This document shows, in pieces, positions 9,058 through 16,941 of a DNA stretch of 64,000 bases. The translations under genes were made by a program, and so were the position numbers. Numbering within the stretch: the stretch's first letter is position 1; every line of letters starts with the position of its first letter. Under the pieces are notes generated by a model that was not told the origin of the DNA, did not search any database, and worked only from the letters and a program-made list of their open reading frames with translations. Source of the stretch: T1Sed10-49 sp046498405 (GTDB lineage: Bacteria > Actinomycetota > Nitriliruptoria > Euzebyales > Egibacteraceae); the NCBI GenBank assembly GCA_046498405.1, contig JAWOAS010000050.1, positions 1 through 64,000 of the forward strand, read 5' to 3'.

Positions 9058-10206
9058 ATGAGCGCCGAGAGCGAGGGGCGCGGACCGGGCCAGGGCCTGT
9101 CGCGCGGCCAGCGCTGGCAGCGCATCGCCGCGCTGCTCGTGCTGCTGTCGGTGTTCCTCCTCGCCGTCGACCTCCTCGGCGACGGCATCGCCGCGCTCGG
9201 CGAGGACTTCACCGACGCGCTCTTCCGTGGGCTCGGCAATCCCGTCCTGGGCCTGTGCGTGGGCATCCTCGCCACCGTCCTCGCGCAGTCCTCCTCGGTG
9301 ACCACCGCGACGGTGGTGGGCCTCGTCGGCGCCGGGGTCATCGCCCTGCCCGACGCCGTGCCGGTGATCATGGGCGCCAACGTCGGCACGACGATCACGA
9401 ACACCCTCGCCTCGCTGGGCAGCATCCGCCGCCCCGAGGAGTTCCGCCGGGCCTTCGCCGGCGCGACGGTGCACGACGTCTTCAACCTCCTCGCCGTCGC
9501 GGTGCTCCTGCCGATCGAACTCGCCACCGGGATCCTCGCCCGCATCGCGGTGTGGCTGTCGGGGCCCCTGGCCGACGCCACGACCGGCGAGCTGCGCAGC
9601 CCCGTCAAGGCCGTCATCGACGCCGCCGGCGGCACCGTGGTCTCGGCCGTCGAGGCCGTGGTCGGCGACGGCCAGGCCTCGGGCGTCGTGCTCATCGTCC
9701 TGGGCCTCGGGGCGATCTTCGCGACGCTCTTCGCGATCACCCGCACGATGCGCGCGGTGATGGCCGGCCCCGCCGAGCGCGTCCTCAACGACGTCCTCGG
9801 CCGCATCGGCGTCATCGGCATCCTCGCCGGGGTGCTGCTCACCGTCGCGGTGCAGTCCTCGAGCATCACGACCTCGCTGCTCATCCCGATGCTCGCCGCC
9901 GGCGTGCTCTCGCTGCGCAGCGCCTATCCGGTCACCCTCGGGGCGAACCTCGGCACGACGATCACCGCCCTGCTCGCCGCCCTCGCCGTCGACCTCGTCG
10001 CCGGCCTGCAGATCGCCCTCGTCCACCTGCTCTTCAACGTCGTCGGCATCCTCGCGCTCTACGGCGTGCCGCTGCTGCGCGGCGTCCCCGTGGTGCTCGC
10101 CGAGCGCATCGCCGACATCGCCGTGCGTCGCCGCGTCCAGGTCGTGGTCTACGTCGTCATCCTCTTCTACGTTGCCCCCCTGTTGGGCATCATCCTGTTG
10201 AGGTGA
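9058..10206 (+). CDS. Na+/phosphate cotransporter family protein
   Basis: A 382-residue multi-spanning membrane protein of the NptA/PF02690 family. It contains the two inverted QSSS repeats that define the family: AQSSSVTTATVVG (about residue 77) with GANVGTTITN, and VQSSSITTSLLIPML (about 265) with GANLGTTITALL. The short N-terminal cytoplasmic segment is followed by a first membrane helix, ALLVLLSVFLLAVDLL. The ATG at 9058 follows GGGAGG. A PhoU-like gene lies nine bases downstream, giving a phosphate-uptake pair in one operon. Pi with Na+ is the likely substrate by family. Confidence 0.9.
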   Translation: MSAESEGRGPGQGLSRGQRWQRIAALLVLLSVFLLAVDLLGDGIAALGEDFTDALFRGLGNPVLGLCVGILATVLAQSSSVTTATVVGLVGAGVIALPDAVPVIMGANVGTTITNTLASLGSIRRPEEFRRAFAGATVHDVFNLLAVAVLLPIELATGILARIAVWLSGPLADATTGELRSPVKAVIDAAGGTVVSAVEAVVGDGQASGVVLIVLGLGAIFATLFAITRTMRAVMAGPAERVLNDVLGRIGVIGILAGVLLTVAVQSSSITTSLLIPMLAAGVLSLRSAYPVTLGANLGTTITALLAALAVDLVAGLQIALVHLLFNVVGILALYGVPLLRGVPVVLAERIADIAVRRRVQVVVYVVILFYVAPLLGIILLR

Positions 10207-10215
10207 GGAGGACCC

Positions 10216-10875
10216 GTGCTCAAGCTCTTCCGTGGTGGCGACGGCAGCAGCGGCCTGCTGGCCGTCGAGGAGCGCTTCGTCACGATGCTCCACGATGCCC
10301 GTCACGTCTTCGACCTCGCGATCGGCGCCCGCGTCGGCGGCACCGATCCGGAGATGGTCGACGAGGACCTGCGTCACACCGAGGAGCGCACCGACGAGGC
10401 CGAGCGCGACATCCGGCGCCGCGTCCTCGTCCACGCCAGCGTCCACGGCCGTGCCGCCGACCTGCCGTCGTGCCTGCGCTACATGGGGGTGGCCAAGGAC
10501 GCCGAGCGCATCGGCGACCTCTCCAAGCAGCTCTTCAGCATCGCGAGCTCGGTCGGGGCGGTGGCCCCGGGGTCGGTGCGCGAGGACCTCGCCGAGATCA
10601 CCCGCGCGCTCTCGCCGCTCATCGCCGAGGTGGCCGAGGCCTTCCGCGCCGATGACGTCGATCGCGCCCACGCGGTGCTCGCCGAGGCCCAGGAGCTCAA
10701 GGAGCGCTGCCGGGTGCGGATCGACGCGCTGCTGCGCGAGGAGGAGGACGTCCCCTCGCCGGCGGCCACGGTGCTGACCTACCGGCAGGTCTCCCGCGTG
10801 GCCGCCAACGTCATCAACATCGCCTCGGCGGTCGTCATGCCGCTCGACGAGACGAGCTACCCCGTCGCGGAGTGA
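10216..10875 (+). CDS. PhoU-like helical protein, partner of the Na/Pi transporter
   Basis: The 219-residue, all-helical, soluble protein has two PhoU-like three-helix units, with acidic helix patterns (DEDLRHTEERTDEAERDIRRR and LRYMGVAKDAERIGDLSKQL) that in PhoU bind metal clusters. In NptA-type systems a PhoU domain is either fused to or encoded beside the transporter and probably limits phosphate uptake. GTG at 10216 lies nine bases after the transporter stop. Its last 19 bases overlap the end of the convergent ACT gene. Confidence 0.8.
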   Translation: MLKLFRGGDGSSGLLAVEERFVTMLHDARHVFDLAIGARVGGTDPEMVDEDLRHTEERTDEAERDIRRRVLVHASVHGRAADLPSCLRYMGVAKDAERIGDLSKQLFSIASSVGAVAPGSVREDLAEITRALSPLIAEVAEAFRADDVDRAHAVLAEAQELKERCRVRIDALLREEEDVPSPAATVLTYRQVSRVAANVINIASAVVMPLDETSYPVAE

Positions 10876-11399
10876 CCGCGGGCGCCCTCGGCGAGCAGCG
10901 CGAGGCGCAGCAGCGCCGCGGCGCGCTCCCGCTCGGTGTCGGTGAAGCGGTAGTCGCGCCGCACGACGAGGACGCGGGCGTCGACGTCGAGGACGAGGAC
11001 CTTGCTCGAGGGCTGCGGCGCCTCGCCGCGGGCGACGAGCTCGGCAGCCGAGGCGCGCAGCATCCCGCCGATCAGCGTCGTCAGTGCCCGCTCGGCGGGC
11101 GCCTGGCCGTCGAGCAGCGCCTCGAGGCCGACGGCGAGGCGGGTGACCGCATCCCCGGGGTGCCCACGCGAGGGCCCGGCGTGGACGAGGGTGACCTCGG
11201 GCAGCGCCTCGAGGGCGCGCAGCAGGGTCGCGCCGCGCTCGCCGTCGATGACGACGAGGAGGTCGTCGAGCACCCGGCCTTCTGCGGTCTCGACGACGTC
11301 GACCGCCTGGATGTCCCCACCGGCCTCGCTGATCGTGCCCGCGAGCAGGGCGAGGGAGCCGGGGGCGTCGGGGAGCTCGCAGCGCAGCATGATCTCCAT
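10857..11399 (-). CDS. ACT-domain protein
   Basis: A 180-residue protein with an N-terminal ACT domain (LRCELPDAPGSLALLAGTI, then GGDIQAVDVVE, residues 5-40), which normally binds an amino acid. The second half is a helical region without a motif I can name. The ATG at 11399 is supported by the immediate start of the ACT strand. It is transcribed divergently from the decayed LOG gene, with only 24 bases between the start codons. No enzyme domain is present, so a regulatory or sensing role is likely but unproven. Confidence 0.75.
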   Translation of the reverse strand: MEIMLRCELPDAPGSLALLAGTISEAGGDIQAVDVVETAEGRVLDDLLVVIDGERGATLLRALEALPEVTLVHAGPSRGHPGDAVTRLAVGLEALLDGQAPAERALTTLIGGMLRASAAELVARGEAPQPSSKVLVLDVDARVLVVRRDYRFTDTERERAAALLRLALLAEGARGHSATG

Positions 11400-11423
11400 C
11401 GCGCACGAGCCTACGCTGCGCGC

Positions 11424-11776
11424 ATGTCGACGGTGTTTCGCCCGCGCGACCCCTCCGCCGGCGGGCCCTGGCCGCTGCTCGCGGTCATCGGCGCCGCCGA
11501 CGCCGAGGGCGCCCTGATCGAGGCCGCCGAGGCCGTGGGGCGTGCGGCAGCCGCGCGCGGCCACGGGATCGTCTGCGGTGGCCGCGGTGGCGTCATGGCC
11601 GCGGCCTGCCGGGGCGCGCGGGCCGGCGGCGCGCCGACCGTCGGGCTCCTGCCGGGCTCGCGACCTGGCAGCCGAGCCCGCCCCAGGGCCGGGCCCCCGG
11701 CGTCGAGGCCGCCGCGAGCCCCGAGGACGCCGTGGCCAGCGCGCTCGGCGGGGACCCGATCGCGCCGCGAGGTTGA
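11424..11776 (+). pseudogene. Decayed LOG/TIGR00725-like gene with internal deletion
   Basis: The ATG at 11424 opens a Rossmann-like SLOG protein (LLAVIGAADAEG, then GIVCGGRGGVMAAACRGAR and TVGLLPG), which normally continues through a nucleotide-binding PGGxGT region. Here the frame runs straight into a different reading frame: from 11657 the +2 frame reads LATWQPSPPQGRAPGVEA and SPEDAVASALGG before TGA at 11774, which matches the C-terminal end of such proteins. The middle (roughly 60-70 codons, including the PGGxGT motif) is missing and the junction is out of frame. A TACGCT -10 box six bases before the ATG suggests a leaderless promoter still exists. An assembly error is possible. Confidence 0.7.
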
Positions 11777-11801
11777 CGACGCGCGCCGCGGCACGTACAA
11801 C
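11773..11801 (+). promoter_or_regulatory. Candidate promoter of the leuA leader transcript
   Basis: TTGACG (11773-11778) and TACAAC (11796-11801) are spaced by exactly 17 bases. The expected start site (about 11808-11810) falls on the GTG at 11810, so the leader peptide transcript would be leaderless. The -35 overlaps the stop of the decayed LOG gene. Confidence 0.65.
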
Positions 11802-11809
11802 TTGCGCTC

Positions 11810-11917
11810 GTGAGCCCGCACGCGACCTCCGACCACGCCCGGCGCGCGACCCGCGCCGCGGACCTCGACGTGCGCCTGCTCGGCCCCATCGCGGGCCTTC
11901 TCCTCCTCGACCTTTGA
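11810..11917 (+). CDS. leuL: leuA leader peptide (leucine-rich)
   Basis: An open frame from GTG 11810 to TGA 11915-11917 encodes 35 residues and ends LLGPIAGLLLLDL, with four consecutive Leu codons. A second in-frame GTG at 11870 would give the 15-residue MRLLGPIAGLLLLDL. The first start is favoured because the promoter at 11773-11801 places the transcript's 5' end on it, and neither start has a Shine-Dalgarno. It sits 94 bases before leuA, the first enzyme committed to leucine. Leu-run leaders before leuA are known in actinomycetes; the symbol is by analogy. Confidence 0.75.
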   Translation: MSPHATSDHARRATRAADLDVRLLGPIAGLLLLDL

Positions 11918-12004
11918 TGCCGCGGGGCGGCAGCCGCTGACGCACCGAGCCCCCCGCGGAGGACATCGCCACAAGGGTGCGACCCCCGCACGCATCGAGG
12001 AGGA
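11901..12004 (+). promoter_or_regulatory. Leader RNA that can sequester the leuA ribosome binding site
   Basis: TCCTCCTCGA at 11901-11910, made of the leader's CTC Leu codons, is the exact 10-base complement of TCGAGGAGGA at 11995-12004, which contains the leuA Shine-Dalgarno GAGGAGG (11997-12003). Nested inside are an 8-bp hairpin (CCGCGGGG 11920-11927 with CCCCGCGG 11952-11959) and a 5-bp hairpin (11977-11981 with 11987-11991). No T tract follows, so control is more likely translational than by termination. A ribosome held at the Leu codons would free the leuA site. Pairing is seen; the mechanism is inference. Confidence 0.6.
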
Positions 12005-12011
12005 CCTCGTC

Positions 12012-13604
12012 ATGACCGCCACCGACCCGGACGGCCGGCCCGTCCGCATCTTCGACACGACGTTGCGCGACGGCGAGCAGGCGCCGGGCATCTCGCTCGA
12101 CGCCAAGGAGAAGCTCGAGATCGCCGAGCAGCTCGCCCGGCTCGGCGTCGACGTCATCGAGGCCGGGTTCCCCATCACCTCCGACGGCGACACCGCGGCG
12201 GTGCGGGGCATCGCCGAGGCCGTGGGCACACAGGTGTGGAACGAGGCGGTGACCCCGCCGACGATCGCCGCGCTCGCGCGCTGCCACCCCGCCGACATCA
12301 CCCGTGCGGCGGAGTCGCTCGCGCCGGCGACGCACTCGCGCATCCACGTCTTCCTCTCGACGAGCGAGATCCACCGCCACGTGCTGCACCACGGCGCGAG
12401 CGAGGACGCGATCGTCACCCAGGCGGTCGAGGGCATCAAGCAGGCGCTCGAGTACACCCCCGACGTCGAGTTCAGCCCGCAGGACGCCACCCGCACCGAC
12501 GTCGAGTTCCTCAAGCGCATCGTCGACGCCGCGGTCGAGGCCGGGGCGACGACGGTCAACATCCCCGACACCGTCGGCTACGCCATCCCCCACGACTTCG
12601 GGGCGATGATCGGCGACGTCGTGCGCCGCGTCGGCCCGGAGGTCGCGGTGAGCGTGCACTGCCACAACGACCTCGGGCTCGCCGTGGCCAACTCGATCGA
12701 GGCGGTGCGCAACGGCGCGACCCAGGTCGAGGTCGCGGTCAACGGCATCGGGGAGCGCGCGGGCAACTGCGCGATGGAGGAGGTCGTCATGGCGCTGGCG
12801 ACCCGCGCCGACCTCCTGGCCCGGCCCACGCGGGTCAACACCCGCGAGATCGGGCGCACGAGCCGGCTGGTGAGCACCCTCACCGGCTACCCCGTGCAGT
12901 TCAACAAGGCGGTCGTGGGCAAGAACGCCTTCGCCCACGAGTCGGGCATCCACCAGCACGGGGTGCTCCAGGACCGCCTGACCTACGAGATCATGGACGC
13001 CGAGGCCGTCGGCATGGTCGGCAGCCAGATCGTCCTCGGCAAGCACTCCGGGCGCCACGCCTTCAGCCAGCAGCTCACCGACATGGGCTACGAGCTGACG
13101 CCGGAGGAGACCCGGCGGGCCTTCGAGCGGTTCAAGGGGCTTGCCGACAAGAAGGTCGAGCTCACCGACGCCGACCTCGAGGCGATCGTCGCCGACGAGA
13201 TCTCGGCGACGAGCGAGGAGGCCTACGAGCTCGAGGGGCTCGAGGTCTCCGGCGGCACCGTGGGGCAACCCACCGCCACGGTCCGCGTGCGCCGCACCGC
13301 CGACGACGTCGTGCTCGAGGAGTCGGCCAGCGGCGACGGCAACGGGATGGTCGATGCGACGTGCGGCGCGATCCGCCGCGCGATCGGCAGCGATGCGACG
13401 TTGGTGAACTTCAACGTCGCGGCGGTCACCAAGGGCATCGACGCCCTCGGTGACGTGACCGTCCAGGTCGACGTCGACGGGCAGCGCTACACCGGGCGCG
13501 GCGTGTCGACCGACGTGGTGGAGGCCAGCGCGCGAGCGTTCCTCTCGGCGCTGAACCGGTCCGTGCGCCTCCAGCGGGTGCGGGCCACCACCGAGACCCC
13601 CTAG
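12012..13604 (+). CDS. leuA: 2-isopropylmalate synthase
   Basis: Condenses acetyl-CoA with 2-ketoisovalerate, the first committed step to leucine. The 530 residues have the HMGL-like TIM barrel with FDTTLRDGEQAPGISL near residue 14, metal-binding HCHNDLGLAVANS at about 215, and the C-terminal allosteric domain with GDVTVQVDVDG for leucine feedback. The length fits the bacterial LeuA type 1 form rather than the longer mycobacterial one. The ATG at 12012 lies eight bases after GAGGAGG, the site that can pair with the leader's Leu codons. It is followed by a strong hairpin and then leuCD. Confidence 0.96.
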   Translation: MTATDPDGRPVRIFDTTLRDGEQAPGISLDAKEKLEIAEQLARLGVDVIEAGFPITSDGDTAAVRGIAEAVGTQVWNEAVTPPTIAALARCHPADITRAAESLAPATHSRIHVFLSTSEIHRHVLHHGASEDAIVTQAVEGIKQALEYTPDVEFSPQDATRTDVEFLKRIVDAAVEAGATTVNIPDTVGYAIPHDFGAMIGDVVRRVGPEVAVSVHCHNDLGLAVANSIEAVRNGATQVEVAVNGIGERAGNCAMEEVVMALATRADLLARPTRVNTREIGRTSRLVSTLTGYPVQFNKAVVGKNAFAHESGIHQHGVLQDRLTYEIMDAEAVGMVGSQIVLGKHSGRHAFSQQLTDMGYELTPEETRRAFERFKGLADKKVELTDADLEAIVADEISATSEEAYELEGLEVSGGTVGQPTATVRVRRTADDVVLEESASGDGNGMVDATCGAIRRAIGSDATLVNFNVAAVTKGIDALGDVTVQVDVDGQRYTGRGVSTDVVEASARAFLSALNRSVRLQRVRATTETP

Positions 13605-13622
13605 GGGTCGACCGGCGGCGGC

Positions 13623-13652
13623 GGGGGTCGCCCGAGGTGATGGGCGACCCCC
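13623..13652 (+). terminator. Hairpin after leuA
   Basis: GGGGGTCGCCC (13623-13633) pairs perfectly with GGGCGACCCCC (13642-13652) around an eight-base loop. There is no T tract, as is common for actinobacterial hairpin terminators. It lies 18 bases after the leuA stop and separates leuA from leuC. Confidence 0.6.
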
Positions 13653-13768
13653 CGCCCCGCCGCAGCAGCGGCAGGCGGCACCGCCTCGCCACCACGGGCG
13701 CAGCGTCGCGCCCGAGCCCGCACGCCCGCGCGACGACCCGAGCCACGCGAGTCAGGAGCGAGACCCCG

Positions 13769-15199
13769 ATGTCCGATGCGCCCCGAACGCTCATGGAGAA
13801 GGTGTGGGACCGCCACGTCGTGCGGTCCCCATCCGACGAGCCCGACCTGCTCTACATCGACCTCCACCTCATCCACGAGGTCACGAGCCCGCAGGCCTTC
13901 GAGGGCCTGCGCCTGGCCGGCCGCTCCGTGCGCCGCCCCGACCTCACGCTGGCCACCGTCGACCACAACGTGCCGACGACCGACCGCAGCCTGCCGATCG
14001 ACGACGAGCTCTCGGCCAAGCAGATCGCCACGCTCGAGGCCAACTGCGAGCAGTTCGGCGTCCGGCTGTTCTCGACGCGCTCGGACCGCCAGGGCATCGT
14101 CCACATGATCGGTCCCGAGCTCGGCGTCACCCAGCCGGGCACGACGGTGGTCTGCGGCGACAGCCACACCTCGACGCACGGGGCGTTCGGGGCGCTGGCC
14201 TTCGGCATCGGCACCTCCGAGGTCGAGCATGTCCTCGCCACCCAGACCCTCCAGCAGGCCAAGCCGGCGACCTACGCCATCGAGGTCGACGGCGACCTGC
14301 CCTTCGGCACGACGGCCAAGGACGTCATGCTCCGCATCATCGGCGACCTCGGCGTCGAGGGCGGGGTCGGCTCGGTCTACGAGTACCGCGGCTCGACGAT
14401 CCGGTCGCTGTCGATGGAGGGCCGGATGACGATCTGCAACATGTCGATCGAGGGCGGCGCCCGCGCCGGCATGATCGCCCCCGACGACACGACCTTCGCC
14501 TATCTCGAGGGCCGGCCGCACGCCCCGGCCGGCAAGGACTGGGAGGCCGCGCTCGACTCGTGGCGCCAGCTGCCCAGCGACCCCGACGCGCGCTTCGACC
14601 GCCGCCACCACATCGACGCCGCCACGCTCGAGCCGACGGTGACGTGGGGCACGACGCCGGCGATGAGCGTGCCGGTCACCGGTCGGGTGCCCGCCGCCGA
14701 GGACACCGCCGACCCCGACCAGGCACGCCGCGCGCTGTCCTACATGGGCCTCGACGGTGGCGAGGCGATCACCGAGCTGCCGCTCGACCGCGTCTTCCTC
14801 GGCTCCTGCACGAACGCCCGCATCGAGGACCTCCGCGCCGCCGCCGCGGTCGTGCGCGACCGCAAGGTCGCCGACGGCATCCGGGCGATGGTCGTGCCAG
14901 GCTCGACGATGGTCAAGCTCCAGGCCGAGTCCGAGGGCCTCGACGTCGTCTTCAAGGACGCCGGGTTCGAGTGGCGCGAGGCCGGCTGCTCGATGTGCCT
15001 CGGGATGAACCCCGACATCCTGCTGCCGGGGGAGCGCTGCGCGTCGACGTCGAACCGCAACTTCGAGGGGCGGCAGGGCCGCGGTGGACGCAGCCACCTC
15101 GTCTCGCCGGTGATGGCCGCCGCCGCGGCCATCCACGGCCACTTCGTCGACATCCGGCAGGAAGCCCGCATGGCCGACGCCGCGGAGGTGAACCGCTGA
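13769..15199 (+). CDS. leuC: 3-isopropylmalate dehydratase large subunit
   Basis: The 476-residue aconitase-family subunit isomerises 2- to 3-isopropylmalate and binds a 4Fe-4S cluster. Cluster ligands are visible as the Cys of FLGSCTNARIEDL (about residue 349) and the pair in GCSMCLGMNPD (about 409 and 412). The substrate region GDSHTSTHGAFGALAFGIG lies near residue 130. The ATG at 13769 follows CAGGAG. Its stop overlaps the leuD start (TGATG), consistent with equimolar production of the heterodimer. Confidence 0.97.
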   Translation: MSDAPRTLMEKVWDRHVVRSPSDEPDLLYIDLHLIHEVTSPQAFEGLRLAGRSVRRPDLTLATVDHNVPTTDRSLPIDDELSAKQIATLEANCEQFGVRLFSTRSDRQGIVHMIGPELGVTQPGTTVVCGDSHTSTHGAFGALAFGIGTSEVEHVLATQTLQQAKPATYAIEVDGDLPFGTTAKDVMLRIIGDLGVEGGVGSVYEYRGSTIRSLSMEGRMTICNMSIEGGARAGMIAPDDTTFAYLEGRPHAPAGKDWEAALDSWRQLPSDPDARFDRRHHIDAATLEPTVTWGTTPAMSVPVTGRVPAAEDTADPDQARRALSYMGLDGGEAITELPLDRVFLGSCTNARIEDLRAAAAVVRDRKVADGIRAMVVPGSTMVKLQAESEGLDVVFKDAGFEWREAGCSMCLGMNPDILLPGERCASTSNRNFEGRQGRGGRSHLVSPVMAAAAAIHGHFVDIRQEARMADAAEVNR

Positions 15200-15798
15200 T
15201 GGACCCCGTCACGGTCGTGACCGGCACGATGGTGCCGCTGTGGCAGGCCGACATCGACACCGACCAGATCATGCCCAAGCAGCACCTCAAGCGCATCGAG
15301 CGCACCGGCTTCGGGCAGTACGTCTTCGACGACTGGCGCGAGGACCCCGACTTCGTCCTCAACGACGCGCGCTACGCCGGCGGCAACGTGCTCGTGACCG
15401 GGCCGAACTTCGGCTGCGGCTCGAGCCGCGAGCACGCCCCGTGGGGCCTGCAGCAGCACGGCTTCGACGCGATCATCGCCCCGAGCTTCGCCGACATCTT
15501 CAAGACGAACTGCGCGAAGATCGGCCTGCTCACCGTGCCGCTCGAGGCCTCGGCCTGCGAGACGCTCGTGGCCATGGCGCTCGAGGACCCCGCGGCGCCG
15601 GTGCGCATCGACCTGCCCGAGCAGCTCGTCGTCGCCGGGCGCGTGCTCGCGCGCTTCGACATCGACAGCCATACCAAGCACATGCTCGTCAACGGCCTCG
15701 ACCCGATCGGCCTCACGCTCGAGCACGACGACGACATCGCGGCCTTCGAGTCGGCGCGGCCGGCGTTCATGCCGACGACGCCGGTGCCGACCGGCTGA
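15199..15798 (+). CDS. leuD: 3-isopropylmalate dehydratase small subunit
   Basis: The 199-residue swivel-domain partner of LeuC. It contains DIDTDQIMPKQHL near residue 19 and the conserved NFGCGSSREHAPWGL near residue 71, the aconitase small-subunit signature. Start ATG 15199 shares one base with the leuC stop. A long hairpin follows, closing the leuCD unit. Confidence 0.97.
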   Translation: MDPVTVVTGTMVPLWQADIDTDQIMPKQHLKRIERTGFGQYVFDDWREDPDFVLNDARYAGGNVLVTGPNFGCGSSREHAPWGLQQHGFDAIIAPSFADIFKTNCAKIGLLTVPLEASACETLVAMALEDPAAPVRIDLPEQLVVAGRVLARFDIDSHTKHMLVNGLDPIGLTLEHDDDIAAFESARPAFMPTTPVPTG

Positions 15799-15811
15799 GC
15801 CGGTCCCGCGG

Positions 15812-15853
15812 CGAGGCCGTGGCGGCGGCCGGGCGCCGCGGGCCACGGCCTCG
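15812..15853 (+). terminator. Hairpin after leuD
   Basis: CGAGGCCGTGGC (15812-15823) and GCCACGGCCTCG (15842-15853) are exact 12-base complements around an 18-base GC-rich loop. No T tract follows. The position, 13 bases after the leuD stop, fits a terminator. Confidence 0.55.
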
Positions 15854-15954
15854 TCCGCGTGGCCCCGGCGACGTCGAGCGCACGGTGTCGGGCCTGCGCG
15901 TCCCGGGTACCCCTTTAGCGCTGATTCGCAGCCAACCCTGACCCGGAGGCGCTC

Positions 15955-16941
15955 GTGACCGACGTGCTCGCCCAGGCGCCCGCCGCGGGCGAGGCCGTCG
16001 CCCCGCCGGCGGTGCGCACGAGCGCGCTGGCCAAGACCTTCCCCAGCGGCCTCGTCGCCGTCGACGGCCTCGACCTCACCGTGGCCAGCGGCGAGATCCT
16101 CGGCCTGCTCGGGCCCAACGGGGCGGGCAAGACGACGACGATCGGCATGCTCACGACGCGGGTCGTGCCGACCTCCGGTCGTGCGACCATCCACGGCCTC
16201 GACGTCGCCACCGAGCCCTCCGCGGTCAAGGCCCACATCGGCGTCGTGCCGCAGACCACGACGCTCGACCGCAGCCTCGACGTGCGGGAGAACCTCGTCT
16301 TCCACGGCCGCTACTTCGGCCTGCCCGCGCGTGAGGCCAGCGAGCGGGCCGACGCGCTGCTCGAGCGCTTCCGGCTTGACGAGAAGGCGCGCGAGCGACC
16401 CCAGGCGCTGTCGGGCGGGATGGCCCAGCGCCTCATGGTCGCCCGGGCGCTGCTGCACCGGCCCGCGCTGCTCTTCCTCGACGAGCCGACGACCGGCCTC
16501 GACCCCCAGAGCCGCATCGCGCTGTGGGACCTCCTCGTCGAGCTCCACGACGAAGGGCAGACGATCCTCGTCACGACCCACCACATGGAGGAGGCCGAGC
16601 GCCTCTGCGACCGCGTCGCGATCATGGACCACGGCCGGCTGCTCGCCCTCGGCACGCCCGCCGACCTCACCGCCTCGGTCGAGGGCGACCGCGTCGTCGA
16701 GCTCAGCGCCGAGGGCGACCTCGAAGGGCTCGCGCGGCGGCTGCGCGGCGTGGCCGGGGTGCGCCACGCCGACGCCCGGTCCGGCGGGGTGCGGGTCTGG
16801 GCCGCCGAGGTCGACGGGCTCCTGCCACCGCTGCTGGCCGCCGCCGACACCGTCGAGGCGCGGGTCCGCGACGTCACGGTCAGCGAGCCCTCCCTCGAGT
16901 CGGTCTTCATCGCCCTGACCGGCAGGGAGCTGCGTGACTGA
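15955..16941 (+). CDS. ABC exporter ATP-binding protein (DrrA-like)
   Basis: The 328-residue ATPase of a two-component ABC-2 exporter. It shows Walker A GPNGAGKTTT (about residue 52), Q-loop VVPQTTT, signature LSGGMAQRL, Walker B LLFLDEPTTGLD and the switch His in TTHHMEEAERL. The C-terminal 90 residues form the extension typical of DrrA/NodI-type ATPases. The GTG at 15955 follows CCGGAGG. It overlaps the permease gene by eight bases. The substrate is not predictable; drug or lipid export is the usual role. Confidence 0.9.
   Translation: MTDVLAQAPAAGEAVAPPAVRTSALAKTFPSGLVAVDGLDLTVASGEILGLLGPNGAGKTTTIGMLTTRVVPTSGRATIHGLDVATEPSAVKAHIGVVPQTTTLDRSLDVRENLVFHGRYFGLPAREASERADALLERFRLDEKARERPQALSGGMAQRLMVARALLHRPALLFLDEPTTGLDPQSRIALWDLLVELHDEGQTILVTTHHMEEAERLCDRVAIMDHGRLLALGTPADLTASVEGDRVVELSAEGDLEGLARRLRGVAGVRHADARSGGVRVWAAEVDGLLPPLLAAADTVEARVRDVTVSEPSLESVFIALTGRELRD

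Noticed and set aside
8905..11406. Long antisense frame over the Na/Pi transporter and PhoU-like genes
   Set aside because: Its His/Asp/Arg-rich translation has no homology. The transporter signatures on the plus strand are decisive. Only the separate ACT frame at 10857-11399 is real there.
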